Counted from the first letter of the stretch, positions 48,622 through 61,046 are shown. The stretch: 64,000 bases of DNA from Macrotis lagotis (GCF_037893015.1 NC_133660.1:165604283-165668282); one strand, 5' to 3'. Numbers and translations: made by a program. The notes: generated by a model not told the origin, from the sequence alone.

Positions 48622-48770
48622 TTCTTTTTTAATTTATTTAAGCAATGGGATTAAGTGACTTGCCCAAGATCATACAGCTAGGTAAATATTATGTCTGAGG
48701 CCGAATTTGAACTCAGGTCCTCCTGACTCCAGAGCCAGTGTTCTGTCCACTGCGCCACCTAGCTGCCCCC
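48622..48770 (-). repeat. CORE-SINE, antisense
   Basis: 'aagcaatgggattaagtgac', 'gtcctcctgactccagagcc', 'actgcgccacctagctgccc'. Confidence 0.85.
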
Positions 48771-48909
48771 CATAATCTGGACTCATAATCCTACCCTTAC
48801 TTTATTTCACAATATTCACCCATATATTTATTCCTTTGCTCTTGTGAGGCGGGTCCCTTCATTGTCTATGCTTATTCCATACGTATCATTTCCTTCATCT
48901 GGGATATCT

Positions 48910-49545
48910 TTGAGGCAATGGATGATACATTGAATAGAGGACCTGAAGATAGGAATACAGCCTCAGATACTTCCTAACTGTATAGCTTTGACAAGTCACT
49001 TAATTTCATTTTGTCTCTGTTTCCTGAAGCAGGGTTGGAATCTTCCTTCTTTGTTGAAGCCAGAAACCAGAAGGAACTATAGAACCTCAAGAGACTTGAA
49101 AAGACTCACAAAGAAAGGCAGACCTTGCTTCTCCCCAACTTTACCATGCCCTTCATGCAGGGGCAGGACCTTGATCTTTATCAATGAGTAGGGTCCTATT
49201 CCAATGGACTTTTCCCTACCATGCCCACATCATTTCCCTGCTGAGAACACACATTTCCCCCAAAGTCAATTTATTCATTCATCTCATAAGCCCCTTTCTA
49301 TGATCTATCCTGGCCACTCCTTATTTCTTTCTTCTCTGAATTTTTGTAGCATTTACTGTCTGCCTCAGTCATTTGGAACTTATCCTTTAAAAGGCATGTT
49401 ATATAGCAGAAAGAATGCTAGACCAGTAGTCAGGAAAGATGTGAATTAAAATCCTTACCCCAACACTTGTTAGCTTTATGTGAAGCAAATTACTTACTAT
49501 TTCTAATCTTTAATTTCTTCATCTATACCATAAAGACAACATTTC
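48910..49545 (+). repeat. MIR-like SINE fragments
   Basis: 48910-49030 ('gatacattgaatagagga', 'gcctcagatacttcc', 'acaagtcacttaatttcatt') and 49400-49545 ('gtagtcaggaaagatgtgaa', 'aatttcttcatctatacc'). Confidence 0.45.
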
Positions 49546-49717
49546 TTGAACTAGTTATAACATAGGGTGGTGGGGAAAGTGCTTTGTAAATCTCATGGGG
49601 CAATACTGCAGAGTAGCTAGAATATTGGATCTAGAAGCAGGAAAACTTAAATCCTCCTGAGCCTCAGTTTCCTAGGTTGTAAAATGAGGATAACAACCTA
49701 GAGCACATACCTTATGG

Positions 49718-49941
49718 TAGTGATTTTCAAACTTTTTGGTCTCAGCCCTTTTACACTCTTAAACACTATGGATGACCTCCAAAAACTTTTGGTTTTGTGG
49801 GTTATATCTATTGATATTTATCATATTAGAGATTAAAATGTCTTAATAATATTTTAGAAAACAGTTTTGACCTCAGAGATTTCCTGGAAGTTTCTCATAG
49901 ACTCTTAGGAAGGCTTCAAGACCACACCTTAAAAACCACTA
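49718..49941. mobile_element. hAT-like non-autonomous DNA element
   Basis: Left end TAGTGATTTTCAAACTTTTTGG matches a common mammalian hAT-type repeat; only the key end motif is needed here. The right end, reversed, reads GGTAGTGGTTTTTAA, an imperfect inverted repeat of GGTAGTGATTTTCAA. Internal 'gtgggttatatctattgata' also fits. No clear target duplication. Confidence 0.5.
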
Positions 49942-50038
49942 CCTGCAAAATTAATTGTAATAATGTATGAAAAGATAATATAAGGAAAGTGCTTCACAAA
50001 CCTTAAAGAAATACAAACAGCAATAATTATTCTATCTT

Positions 50039-52561
50039 GGGGGGGGGTGGATTCAAGATGGCAGTGTAAAGGCAAGAATTCCCCCAAAACTTGTTCCCTC
50101 TAAAACTCCAGAAGTCGTCAAATTATTTCTCTAACCAAAATCTAGAGGGGCAGAACTCACAGAAAGACCGAGAGATACAATTTCCCAGTCCAAGACAACT
50201 GAGAAGATTTCTGGGACGGGTCTGTTACACTGGGACCCGGGGTTGGAAAAAGACTCAGTGCAGCTGCAGCCACAGCGCAGCATAGCAAGGATGGGTGCCT
50301 GGGTCCATGGCAGAGGGGGCCATTTAATCATTGAGAACAGCCGGAAGAGGTGGTAAGAGAACTCTGCCACACCAGAATGAGTGCAGAGTGGAACGCAGGC
50401 CTCAGAGCAGCCTCATGATGAGAACCTGCAATGGAAGTTGGCAGAGCCACCCAGCACGTCCAAAGCTCTCAGCCCATAGACAGTAAGGGGACTGGGGGAG
50501 ACTGCAGAGATCTATCTCTTTTCTCCCTGGGGCAGGACTCAGTTGTTTGCCCACACTCAGATCCTGGCTGCAGTCTGGGCCCCCACCACACCACCATAGC
50601 TGAGCAGGGACCATCCTCACAGCTCCAAGGCAAAGGGGAGAGCCTGAAGACAGGCAAGAGAGTAGTCAGGGCCTCTCATGAGAACTTGGAGGAATTAAGA
50701 TCCCTGTGGGTTATCCCCAAAACCCCCAAAGCCTTTGAAGTGCAGTAAATCAATCATAGGCTGAAGAAATCAGCAAATAACAGAAAAAAGAAGAATCGGA
50801 CCATAGAAAATTACTTTGGTCCCATGGAGTATCAAAATACATACTCAGATGATGACAAAAATCTAAGTTTCTGTATCCAAAACCTCCAAGAGAAATATAA
50901 AATGGGCTCAGGCTATGAATGATCTCAAAAAAAGACTTTGAAAAGCAATTAAGGGAGGTAGAAGAAAAATTGGGAAGAGAAACGAGAGTAATGCAGGTAA
51001 ATCATGAAAACCAAATCAGCAGTTTGGTGAAAGAAATACAAAAAAATGCTGAAGAAAATAATATGGTAAAAATCAATTTAGGCCAAATGGGAAAAAAAGC
51101 AAAACAAAAGACAAATGAAGGGAATGAATTAAAAAGCAGAATTGGCTAGCTGGAAAAGGAGATAAAAAAATCTCTCTGAAGAAAACAACTCCTTCAAATG
51201 AAGAATAGAACTAAAGGAAGCCCGTAACTTTGCAAAAAATCAAGAAACAATAAAACTCTTTCAAAAAAAGCCCAAAATTAGAAGAAAATGTGAAATATCT
51301 CACTGGAAAAGCAACCAACCCCAAGACAGATCCAGAAGAAATAATTTAAAAATTATTGGGCTACCTGACACAACCAGGAAAAGAGCCTAGACTTCATTTT
51401 TCAAGAAATAATACAGCAAAATTGCTCTGAGATCTAAGAAGCAGAGGGTAAATTGGAAATTGAGAGAATTCACTGATCACCTCTTGAAAGAGATCCCAAA
51501 AGAAAAACTTCCAGGAATATTATAGCCAAACTCCAGAACTCCCAAGTCAAAGAGAAAATATCAAAAGCTGCCAGAAACAAGCAATTCAATTATCGTGGCT
51601 CTATAGTCAGATTACACAAGATCTGGCAGCATATACATTAAGGGCTTGTAGGGCTTGGAATATGACATTCTGGAAAGCAAAAGATCTTGGTTTACAACCA
51701 AGAATCAACCACCCAGAAAAACTGAACATCCTCTTTCAGGGGAAAAGATAAGACTTTCATTGAAACAGGGGACTCACAAACTTTCCTGTTGAAACAACCA
51801 GAACTGAACAGAAAGTTTGATCTTCAAGTACAGGACTCAGGGGAACTATACAGGGGGTGGATGAGAAGTACTAGTTATGAGGAACTTAATGATGTTGAAC
51901 TGCTTGTATTCCTGCATGGGAAGAAGATACTGATAATTCATATGAATTTTCTCATTCATAAGAGCTGTTAGAAGGAGTATATATAGACAGGACACAGGAA
52001 GGAGCAGAATATAATGGTATAGTAAAAAGATGGAGTCAATGGGTGATAAAGGAAAGTACTGGGAGGAAGAGAAAGGAGAGGAAGAAGTGGTTAAGATATT
52101 CACATAAGAGTCAAGAAAAAAGCTTTCTTAATGGAGTGGAATGGGGGAAGGTGAGGGATAATGAATGAGCCTTCATTCTCATCAGAAATGGCTCAGAGAG
52201 GAAATAACATATACACTTAATAGGATTTAGAAATCTATCTTACCCTAGTGAAAAATGACAAGAAAGGGATGAGATAAGGGGGAATGGGGTATGGGAAGGG
52301 ATGAGAAGGTGATAGAAGAGAGGGAAGATCATGGGAGAGGGTACTCCGGTACAACACACTTCTGAACAGGGACAGGATGAAAGGAAAGAGAATGGAATAT
52401 ATGAGAGTGGTGAGGAATAGAGTGGAGGGAAATACAACTAGTGTTAGCAACTTAGGCAAAAAATATTGAAGCAACATCTCTGATGGCTATGATAGGGAAG
52501 GCATCTCATCCCAGAGCCAGAGCCAGAGCCATTGGAATCTGAACACAGTCTGAAGTACAAT

Positions 52562-52628
<67 letters not shown>

Positions 52629-53070
52629 ATACTTGAGGTTTCTCATCCTTTTTTGAGGGGGGAGGGGGGTGTCTGATTACTCTCATAGGATAATTGTAAG
52701 AAAATAAAATAAATTTTAAAAATGTAAAAAAAAAGGAAATGAAAAAAATACCCCCCCAAAAAAAAGACATAGTTCTACAAATCCAAGGTCATTTTTATCA
52801 AAAGGGAGAAAGTATCCCTTTCACACATTCCTGGAGGGGGAAAAAGCATACCTGTGATAGAATACTGGAAATTTTAATGCAAATAAACATAACATTAAAA
52901 TCTACACTATTGAAATAAAAGATCTAGTCTCACAAAAACAACACATGTCATAATATTTACAGTGTACTTAACAGTTTTCTGGAATTTGCATTATAACTTT
53001 ATTTTATGGATTTATATCAGCAATAAACTCGCTGTAAGACAAAAAAAATCCAACGCCCCCTCCCCCCAAA
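50039..53070 (+). mobile_element. HAL1-like (half-L1) retrotransposon with TSD and 3' transduction
   Basis: A 3.0-kb insertion flanked by a perfect 14-bp duplication AATTATTCTATCTT (50025-50038 and 53071-53084). It starts with an L1-type 5' end (G-run, 'attcaagatggcag'). It then carries a decayed ORF1: coiled-coil part at 50919-51149 and an RRM start 'RRNNLKIIGLPDT' near 51335. It has no ORF2. A first poly(A) site lies at 52703-52734, and about 300 bp of apparently unrelated sequence follows, ending in AATAAA (53022-53027) and a second A-run (53041-53048). Structure fits a HAL1 element that carried along downstream flank. ORF1 is broken by stops and frameshifts. Confidence 0.7.
52562..52625. 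repeat. (CT)n microsatellite
   Basis: About 31 CT units with one interruption, inside the HAL1-like element's 3' UTR. Confidence 0.95.
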
Positions 53071-53499
53071 AATTATTCTATCTTAAAACATTCTAGAAAT
53101 GTGGGATCTTCTTATCACCTACTGGTATTCCTGTTTATCTTTGCATGCATTGCCTCTCCATATTGACTTTATTTACTTGGTTATAGTTATTGGCTATACT
53201 TAATCTGGTTCTGTTTTCTGTTTTCATTACTTCATGCATTACTTTGAATTGCATTCAAGTCCCCTCAAATTTCCCTGAGTTTTTCATTTCTCATTCCTTA
53301 TTCCATTATATTCAATTAAACTTTGTTCATCCACTACCCAGTGGTTGAGAAACTATGTTCTTTCTAGCTTTCCATTATTGAAAATAATGGTACCATGAAC
53401 ATTTTCACACATGATCTTTTTTCTTGAATCAATAATACAAGGAAGAACTTTTTCACATTATTAAAATCACATCCCATATGTATACATATATGTATGTGT

Positions 53500-53529
53500 T
53501 TTATATTAATATATATATATATATATATC
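53500..53529. repeat. (TA)n tract
   Basis: Short TA dinucleotide run following 'ttttatattaa'. Confidence 0.85.
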
Positions 53530-53733
53530 TTGAAGGCTGTAGGATTTTACACATAATATTTAGAAAGTGGAGTAAAAGAAATATTTCAGAATTAAGTAAT
53601 TATAAGAAAGGACATATCACAAAAAAGATTTGTACAAATTTAAAATTGGAGAGAGCTCTAAAAGTTTTCTCATATGAAGACTGCAGAAACAATGAGAGTT
53701 AGCAAAGAAAAAAAAGCTCTTTATACTAGAACA

Positions 53734-54079
53734 TGTAATGGGGGAGATTGGCAATGGGATGCCAGTTCAAAGAGCACAGGCAAAGGACTCTGCCTGCAGC
53801 CAACCTTCATGTAAATTTGATGAACTTGAAATGGAAGGGGTCTTGGCTCTAGTTCAGAGCCAGGGCAAGTGTTCGAGGATTGTTTTCTGTCTGCTTAACA
53901 CTTAAAGAGCCTTTTAATTGGCTATTCAGCCACCCTGACTCTTTATAAAAGGCACCAACAGAGAAATCTTGTCTCTATTCCTTGGGAGTAAATGAAAGAA
54001 GAATTAAAATAAACCTCTGGTGAGATTAGAGAGGCACCTCTGCTGCCATCCTCTCCTGATATGTGTGATCTTGAACACA
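53734..54079 (+). mobile_element. Possible solo LTR or cryptic promoter
   Basis: A block beginning TGTAATGGGG and ending near GAACACA. It contains an inverted CCAAT (AATTGGC, about 53917), a TATA box (TATAAAA, 53944-53950) and AATAAA (54008-54013) in LTR-like spacing of about 60 bp from TATA to poly(A) signal. No internal retroviral genes are adjacent and I could not confirm a target duplication. Could instead be a unique intronic promoter-like region. Confidence 0.4.
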
Positions 54080-54119
54080 TGAAACCTCTATTTAGTTCTC
54101 TATTAGTTCTTTCTTATTC

Positions 54120-54575
54120 TAAAAATTTAAGAAAAAAATAATAAAATTGAAAGCAAGAAAACTATTGAACTAATAAATAAAACCAAGGGTTGGTTTTATG
54201 AAAAAAACAATAAAATTGATAAACCTCTGGTCAATTTGATTAAAAAAAAGAAAACCAAATTGCTAGTATTGTAAATGAAAAAAAGGTGAATTCACCACCA
54301 ATGAAGAGGAAATTAACGTGATAATTCAGAATTATTTTGCCCAATTCTATGCCAATAAGTTTGACAATCTAAGTGAAATAGACAAATATTTACAAAAATA
54401 TGTAGCCCAGATTTTAGGGATTTTCTTTTTGCAAATGGGGTTAAAGTGGCTTGCCCAAGGCCACACAGCTAGGTAATTAGTAAGTGTCTGAGGCTGGATT
54501 TTAACTCAGGTACTCCTGACTCCAGCTCTATCCACTGTACCACCTAACCACCCCATGTTGCCCAGATTAAATGTC
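54120..54575 (+). repeat. L1 ORF2 internal fragment, split by a SINE
   Basis: Degenerate but readable ORF2 linker region between endonuclease and RT: 'LLN.INKTKGWFYEKNNKID', 'KPLVNLIKK', 'FDNLSEIDKYLQK'-like text in shifting frames. The antisense SINE 54421-54555 interrupts it, with near-identical (G)T(A/T)GCCCAGATT on both sides. Confidence 0.75.
54421..54555 (-). repeat. CORE-SINE, antisense
   Basis: 'gcaaatggggttaaagtggc', 'ggtactcctgactccagctc', 'accacctaaccacccca'. Lacks part of the head ('gggccggtg'). Confidence 0.85.
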
Positions 54576-55446
54576 TTTTAGTTCTTGCTCTCAGGTGAAT
54601 GAGTATTAAGATGGAGTGGGTCAGATTATAACCTTGTGAAATTCAGAAGTTTGAAAGAGCCATGGAAAGTCCTCTGTTAGGAGTTCAGGTCAGGATCTGT
54701 TGATGGCTGCTGCAGCAGAACAATAGAAAAGGCTCAAACCAGAGCAGCCCCAAGAAACATCCTGCATGACTCAGGACAGCAGCTGAGATACCACATCCTG
54801 CAGGCAGATCATTCAGGAGGTATACTGTAGCCAGAAAGGAATCTGGCAGGGTGAACTTTTAGTTACAACTTTTTTTTTTTGGAAGTTTGAGCCCATTCTC
54901 CCCAGGAACTGAAGTGGCTCCTCCAACCTCCTGAAGCTCACAATCTAATCTACTCTGTCTCAATATTTATTCATCCAAAGCAAAAAAGAACACGTGCCAA
55001 GAGTTAAGAGAGTTCGATGTGTTCACAACCACATGGCAGTGGAGGTTGTGGCAGAGGGAGCTAATGCTTCCCTCACCAGAGGTTTATTGATTCCTGAAAG
55101 AGAGATTGAGTTTCTCTGTTGGAGTATTTTGTATACATCGTCAGACCTGGCTCAACAGTCAATTAAAAGATTCCACACAGAAAGTAAACAAGAACATTTG
55201 TTCCAAAATGGGAGCAAGGTCCCTCCAGAAGCAAGTGGTCCTCCTTTCTGAAGGGAATCACCAAACTACCAACCTAGGTTGGCAGCAGGCATGATCTGAT
55301 GACTGTATCTCAGTCTCCCTTCTCCCTCCATGTGACACATTTAAATCAAAAGAGATAAACAAAGATGTTCAGTATGTATCTTGTGTAAGGCCAAGGTCAT
55401 CTATTAGATCTTAAATCACTTTTTTTTCTTTTTCTTTGAAACACAG

Positions 55447-55616
55447 GATTATGGAAGCTGAAGTCTTTACAAAATCTGGATCTGTCATTCAATGCCATAT
55501 CACAGATTGACCTGACTGATTTTCAAAACTGTCTACAGCTAGAGAAGCTCTATTTACAAACTAACAAGATATCCAAGATTCACCCAGATGCCTTCAAGGA
55601 TCTCAACAAGCTTCAG
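55447..55616 (+). CDS. LRRC66: LRRC66 coding exon 2 (LRRs), partial gene
   Basis: After the acceptor TTTGAAACACAG, the frame (phase 1 from exon 1, restoring a Gly codon) reads GLWKLKSLQNLDLSFNAISQ and on to DAFKDLNKLQ, two more leucine-rich repeats closely like mammalian LRRC66. The right boundary is uncertain. CAG|GTTCTA at 55616/55617 is a weak donor; another GT (GTATAT at 55639) would add VLKISFC. The human protein continues V-I-D-L-S, so the true end may lie a few codons further. The remaining exons (rest of the LRRs, membrane segment, cytoplasmic tail) were not found before 64000. Confidence 0.85.
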
Positions 55617-55950
55617 GTTCTAAAAATCAGCTTTTGTTGTATATATGGCATATGTATATATGTTGTATATATGTTTTAGGGTGTCAATTTTCTTTTTTTA
55701 ATTCTTTTTTATTTATTTATTTTCATACATATATATACACACGTATATTTTTAAGTTACAAAATTTCCTTCCACCCTCCTTTCTCATCCCCCTCCCCTCA
55801 GTGGAGAACAGTCTGGTTACCATAGTAAATATATATTTTTGATAAACATGTTTACAGATTAGTTATTTTCAGTATGAGGAATAAGAATTAAGGAAAGAGA
55901 TACATAAGACATAATTTTTATAAAGTGTTCATCAGATTCTGAAGGGGTGG

Positions 55951-55951
55951 G

Positions 55952-55984
<33 letters not shown>

Positions 55985-55985
55985 T
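55951..55985. repeat. (TG)n microsatellite
   Basis: About 15 TG units in the 3' UTR of the antisense L1. Confidence 0.9.
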
Positions 55986-56754
55986 TTTTCTTCCTCTGGA
56001 TGGGGTTAACATTGTCCATAGTGGGTCTAATACAGTTGTCCTAGCTCTCTGAATTACTGAGAAGAACTGCTTCCATCAAGATTGATCATCTCACAATGTT
56101 GTTGTCAATGCGTACATTGTTCTCTTGACTCTTTTCCCTTCACTCAGCATCAGATCCCATGAGTCATTCCATGCTTCTCTAGGGTCTAACCATTTATGGT
56201 TTCCTATAGAACAATAATATTCCATAGTATTCCTGTACCATAACTTGTTTAGTCATTTCCCAATTGATGGTATACCCTTGATTTCCAATTCTTTGCCACT
56301 ACAAAAAGAGCTGCTTTGAATATTTTGGAACATGTAGAACTTTTCCCATTTTTTACAATTTCTTCTGGATATAGTCCTAGAATTGGAACCGCTGGGTCAA
56401 AGGGTATGAACAGTTTTATTGCTCTTTGGGCATAGTTCCATATTGCTCTCCAGAAAGATTGGATCCATTCACAATTCCACCAGCAATGCATCAATGTCCC
56501 AATTGTCCCACAACCTCTCCAACATTGATCATCTTCCCTTTTTCTCAACTGGGCTAATCTAATAGGTGTGAAGTTATGCTTTATTGTTGTTTTGATTTGC
56601 ATTTCTCTAATTAATAATGATTTAGAGTGTTTTTTCATATGATTATACATAGCTTTAATTTCTTCATTTGAAAACTGTTCCTATCCTTTAACCATTTATT
56701 AATTGGGGAATGATTTATGACCTTATAAATTTGATGCAATTCTCTCTTTTTTAA

Positions 56755-56890
56755 GAAAGATTTTGTTTATATTGAATTTTACAATTTTCCCCCAATCTTG
56801 CTTCCCACCACCCACAGAAGGCAATCTGTTAGTCCTTACATTGTTTCCATGGTATGCATTGATCTAAGTTGAATGTGATGAGAATTCTCT
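56755..56890 (-). repeat. Short L1 3' end nested in the antisense L1
   Basis: 'gaattttacaattttccccc', 'gaaggcaatctgttagtcct', 'ttgatctaagttgaatgtga': the same 3'-UTR segment as the 13.1-kb array, interrupting the ORF2 reading at about 56750. Confidence 0.6.
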
Positions 56891-59800
56891 ATATATTTTT
56901 AAATGAGACCTTTATCAGAACTCCTGGTTGTGAAGATTGTTTCCCAGTTTTATGCTTTCCTTCTAATTTTGGCAGCATTGATTTAATTAATGTAAAAACT
57001 TTTTAATTTAATATAGTCAAAATAATTCATTTTGCAGTTTATAATGTGCTCTAATTCTTGTTTTGTCATAAATTTATCCCCTTTCCATAGATCTGATAGC
57101 GTATTTCTTGATCTAATAATTTTTCTATGGTGTCACTCTTTATGTCTAAATCCTGTATCCATTTTGACCTTATTTTGGTATAGGATTGAGATATGGATCT
57201 ATGCCTAGTTTTTGCCATACTATTTTCCAGTTTTCCCAACAATTTTTCTCAAATAGTGAGTTCTTATCCCAGAAGCTGATGTCTTTAAGTTTGTCAATTA
57301 GTAGATTGCTGTGGTCATTTACTGCAGTTTCTTTTGAACCTATCCTAATCCACTGATCCATTACTCTTATTTTTTAACCAGTACAGGCAGTTTTGATGAC
57401 TGCTGCTTTATTGTACAATCTCAGATCTGGTAGAGTTAGGCCACCTTCCTTTACATTTTTTTTCCCATCAGTTCCCTTGCTATTCTTCCCTTTTGTTGTT
57501 CCAGATGAATTTTGTTACTAATTTTTTTTTCCTAGCTCAGTAAAGGGTTATTTGATACTTTGATTGGTATGGCATTGTAAAGTAATTGAATTTGGGTAGA
57601 ATTGTCATTTTATTATATTAACTGAGCAATTGACATTTTTCCAATTATTTAGATCTGACTTTATTTGGATGAGAAGTGTTCTATAATTGTGTTCGTACAG
57701 TTTTTTTTAATTTGTCTTAGGAGGTAGATTTCCATGTATTTAAGGTTTTCTATAGTTACTTTAAATGGAATTTCTCTATCTATTGCTCTTGGTTATTGTT
57801 ATTTATATATAGGATGCTAATGATTTTTGTGGGTTTATTTTATATCCTGCTACTTTGCTGAATTTGTTAATTATTTCAAGGAGTTTTTTAGATGATTTTC
57901 TCGGGTTCTCTAAGCATACCATCATATCATCTGCAAAGAGTGAAAGTTTGCTTCCTCATTGCCAACCTTGATTCCTTCAATTTCTTTTTCTTCTCTTATT
58001 GCTACAGTTAGCATTTCTAATACTATATTGAATAGTAATGGTGATAATGGGCATCCTTGTTTCACCCCTGATTTTATGGGAAAGCTCTGAGTTTATTCCC
58101 ATTACACATAATATTTGTTGATGATTTTAGATAGATACTAACTATTATTTTAAGGAAAACTCCATTTATTCCTAAATTTTCTAGTGATGTATTTTATCAA
58201 AGACTTTTTCAGTGCCTATTGAGATAATCATATGATTTCTGTTGGTTTTGCTATTAATATGTTTAATTATGTTGAGTGTTTTCCTAATGTTGAACCCTCC
58301 CTTCCTACCTGGTATAAATCCTACCTGATCATGTTGTATAATCCTAATAATATCTTGCTGTAGTCTCATTGCCAAAATTTTATTTAAGATTTTGGCACCA
58401 ATATTCATTAGGGAGATTGGTCTATAATTTTGTCTGTTTGGTTCTTCCTGGTTTAGGTATCAGCACCATGTTAGAGTCATGAAAAGTGTTTGGCAGGATT
58501 CCTTCCTCTCCTATTTCTTAAAATAGTTTATGTAGAATAGGAATTAATTATTTCTTAAGTGTTTGGTAGAATTCACTTGGAAATTTATCTGGACCTGAAG
58601 ACTTTTTCTTAGGGAGTTTATTGATGGCTTCTTCAATTTCTTTTTCTGAAATGTTATCATTTAAGTAATTCATTTCCTCTTCTGTTAATCTGAGTAGCTT
58701 ATATTTTTGTAAATGTTCATCCATTTCACTCAGGTTATCCAAAGGTTTGTCTATTTTATTGCCTTTTTCATAAAACCAACTCTTAGTTCTATTTATGAGA
58801 TCAATGGTTTTCTTGCTTTCAATTTTATTAATCTCTCCCTTGATTTTCAGAATTTCTAATTTTAACTGGGGATTTTAATATTTAATTGGGGATCTTCAAT
58901 TTGTTCTTTTTTTCCCTAGCTTTTTAGTGGCATACATCATTAATCCCCTCTTTCTCTATTTAATTCATATAGGCATTTAGAGATATAAAGTTTCCCCTCA
59001 AAACTGCTTTGGCTGCACATCCTATAAATTTTGGTATGATGTCTCATTATTATCATTTTCTTGGGTATAATTATTGATAATGATTGATTATTGATTATTT
59101 GATCCACTCATTATTTAAGATAGTTATTTAAGTTTGGGGTTTCTCTTTCCATGATCCTTAATTATATGTAATTGCTATTGCATCATGGTCTGAGAAGCAT
59201 ATATTTATTATTTCTGACTTTCTGCATTTGATTATAAGGTTTTTGTGCCCTAGTACATGTCAGTTTTGGTACAGGTGCCATGTACTGTTGAGAAAAAGAT
59301 ATATTGTTTTCTATTCCCAAAGTTTTCTCCAGAGGTCTATCACATCTAACTTTCCTAAGATTTTATTCATCTTCTTAACTTCCTTCTTATTTATTTTGTT
59401 GTTAGATTTGTCTAGTTCTGAGAAAGGGAGATTGAGGTCTCCCATCATTAATTCACCTAGCTTTTCCCCTAGGAATTTGGATGCTATATCACCAGGTACA
59501 TACATGTTTAGTAATGATATAGCTTCTTTACCAAGGGTGCCTTTTAAGAAGATGTAGTTTCCTTCCTTATCCCTTTTAATGAGATTGATTTTTGCTTTTA
59601 TTTTAACTGAGATCAGTATTGCTACCCCAGCTGAGGCATAATATATTTTACTCCAGTTTTTTACTTTTACCCTGTCTATCTCTCTCTGCTCTTGTAAACA
59701 ACATATTTGTAGGATTCTGGTTTTTAATTCATTCTGCTATCCATGTCCATTTTATGGGACAGTTCATCCCATTCACATTTACTGTTAAGATGACTAATTC

Positions 59801-60397
59801 TGTATTTCCCTCTGGGCTATTTTTCTCTATTTATATTTTCTCTTTCCTTTTCTCTTATTCTGCTTCACTAAAATTTTACTACCTTTTCCCTTTAACTTTC
59901 TTTTAAAAATTTAATTTTCAGTTTATTTTCACTTATACCTTTGCCTTCCCTTTTATCAGACCCTTCTTCCCTTATCTTTCCCTTTCCCAGTCCCCCACTT
60001 CCCTGTAGATTAGGCTAGATTTTTAAACCCATGTGAGAATGTATCTTATTTCCTTTCTGGACTAAATCTATTGAATAGAATTTACTCAGTATTCACCTTC
60101 TCCCTTTTTCCCCCCCTCTAAAATTATAAATCTTTGTGCCTCTTCCCTTGGTGTTATACTCTAGTACTATTAATAAGGTTTCATTAATCACAGTTTGATT
60201 ATTTGATTGCTTGATAAGCTTATATTGTTATCAAGGTATCATCACAGATTTTCTGCTTGTTTGCTTGATAAGCAGAATTGTCTCAAATTACATCAAATTT
60301 TAATTATAATTATTTTTTACCTTACCCCCTTTTCAAGTATCTTTCAAGTACACACAATCCTCCTTGTGAGCCAAAGTATCATCCAAAGGCATATCAT

Positions 60398-60555
60398 TTC
60401 TTTTTTTTTTAATTTTATTTATTTAAGGCAATGGAATTAAGTGTCTTGCCCAAGGTCACACAACTAGGTAATTGTTAAGTGTCTGAGGCCAGATTTGACA
60501 AGTTCTCCTGACTCCAGGGTCAGTGTTCTATCCGCTGCACCACCTAGCTGCCCCA
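60398..60555 (-). repeat. CORE-SINE, antisense, in L1
   Basis: T-run, 'aaggcaatggaattaagtgt', 'ccgctgcaccacctagctgc'. Flanked by ATATCATTTCTT-like duplications (about 60389 and 60557). Confidence 0.9.
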
Positions 60556-60892
60556 ATATATCATTTCTTGAACTATTTGTAGCCAGGCCCATTTTCTCTC
60601 ACACTTTACCCCCACCCCTTCCCATCCAGGATACTTAACCCCTTGTTAAGTGAAGCAAGCGTTAAATCAAACCTTGATCTAATTAACTGCAAGAATCTTA
60701 AAGATCTCAAAGTACTGGGAGGTTCTGGAGGTCTCACCTGAGAACTTTACAAATGATTTACAGAGACACTGACTCAGGTCCTCACAGTTGATGACACCCT
60801 CATTAGACAAGGTGCTCAGCACAGTAGAATTAAAATGGGTCCAGGGATAATGAGACACTTAAGTTTAAAGTTAACATCCCTGCTTTTTTTGT

Positions 60893-61046
60893 TTGTTTAT
60901 TTTTTTTAGTTTTTTGCAAGGCAAATGGAGTTAAGTGACTTGCCCAAGGTCACACAGGTAATTATTAAGTGTCTGAGGTCACATTTGAATTCAGGTACTC
61001 CTGACTCCAGGGCCTGTGCTCTATCCACTGCACCACCTAGCCACCC
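60893..61046 (-). repeat. CORE-SINE, antisense, in L1
   Basis: 'ttttttgcaaggcaaatgga', 'aattattaagtgtctgaggt', 'ccactgcaccacctagccac'. CCCTGCTTTT occurs on both sides. Confidence 0.9.

Larger units (their letters stand above)
39556..55446 (+). other. LRRC66: LRRC66 intron after coding exon 1
   Basis: About 15.9 kb, GT-AG, phase 1. Carries small DNA elements, SINEs, a HAL1-like element, an LTR-like block and an L1 fragment. 39600-41690, 44000-46300 and 54570-55440 hold nothing I can assign beyond weak MIR-like pieces. Confidence 0.8.

Noticed and set aside
50431..50748. 105-aa plus-strand frame
   Set aside because: Lies in the 5' UTR of the HAL1-like element.
54994..55251. 85-aa plus-strand frame upstream of LRRC66 exon 2
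   Set aside because: Not recognisable, no splice sites placing it in LRRC66, and the phase-1 joint between 39555 and 55447 works without it.
56249..56650. 133-aa minus-strand frame as a host gene
   Set aside because: L1 ORF2 C-terminus within the antisense L1.
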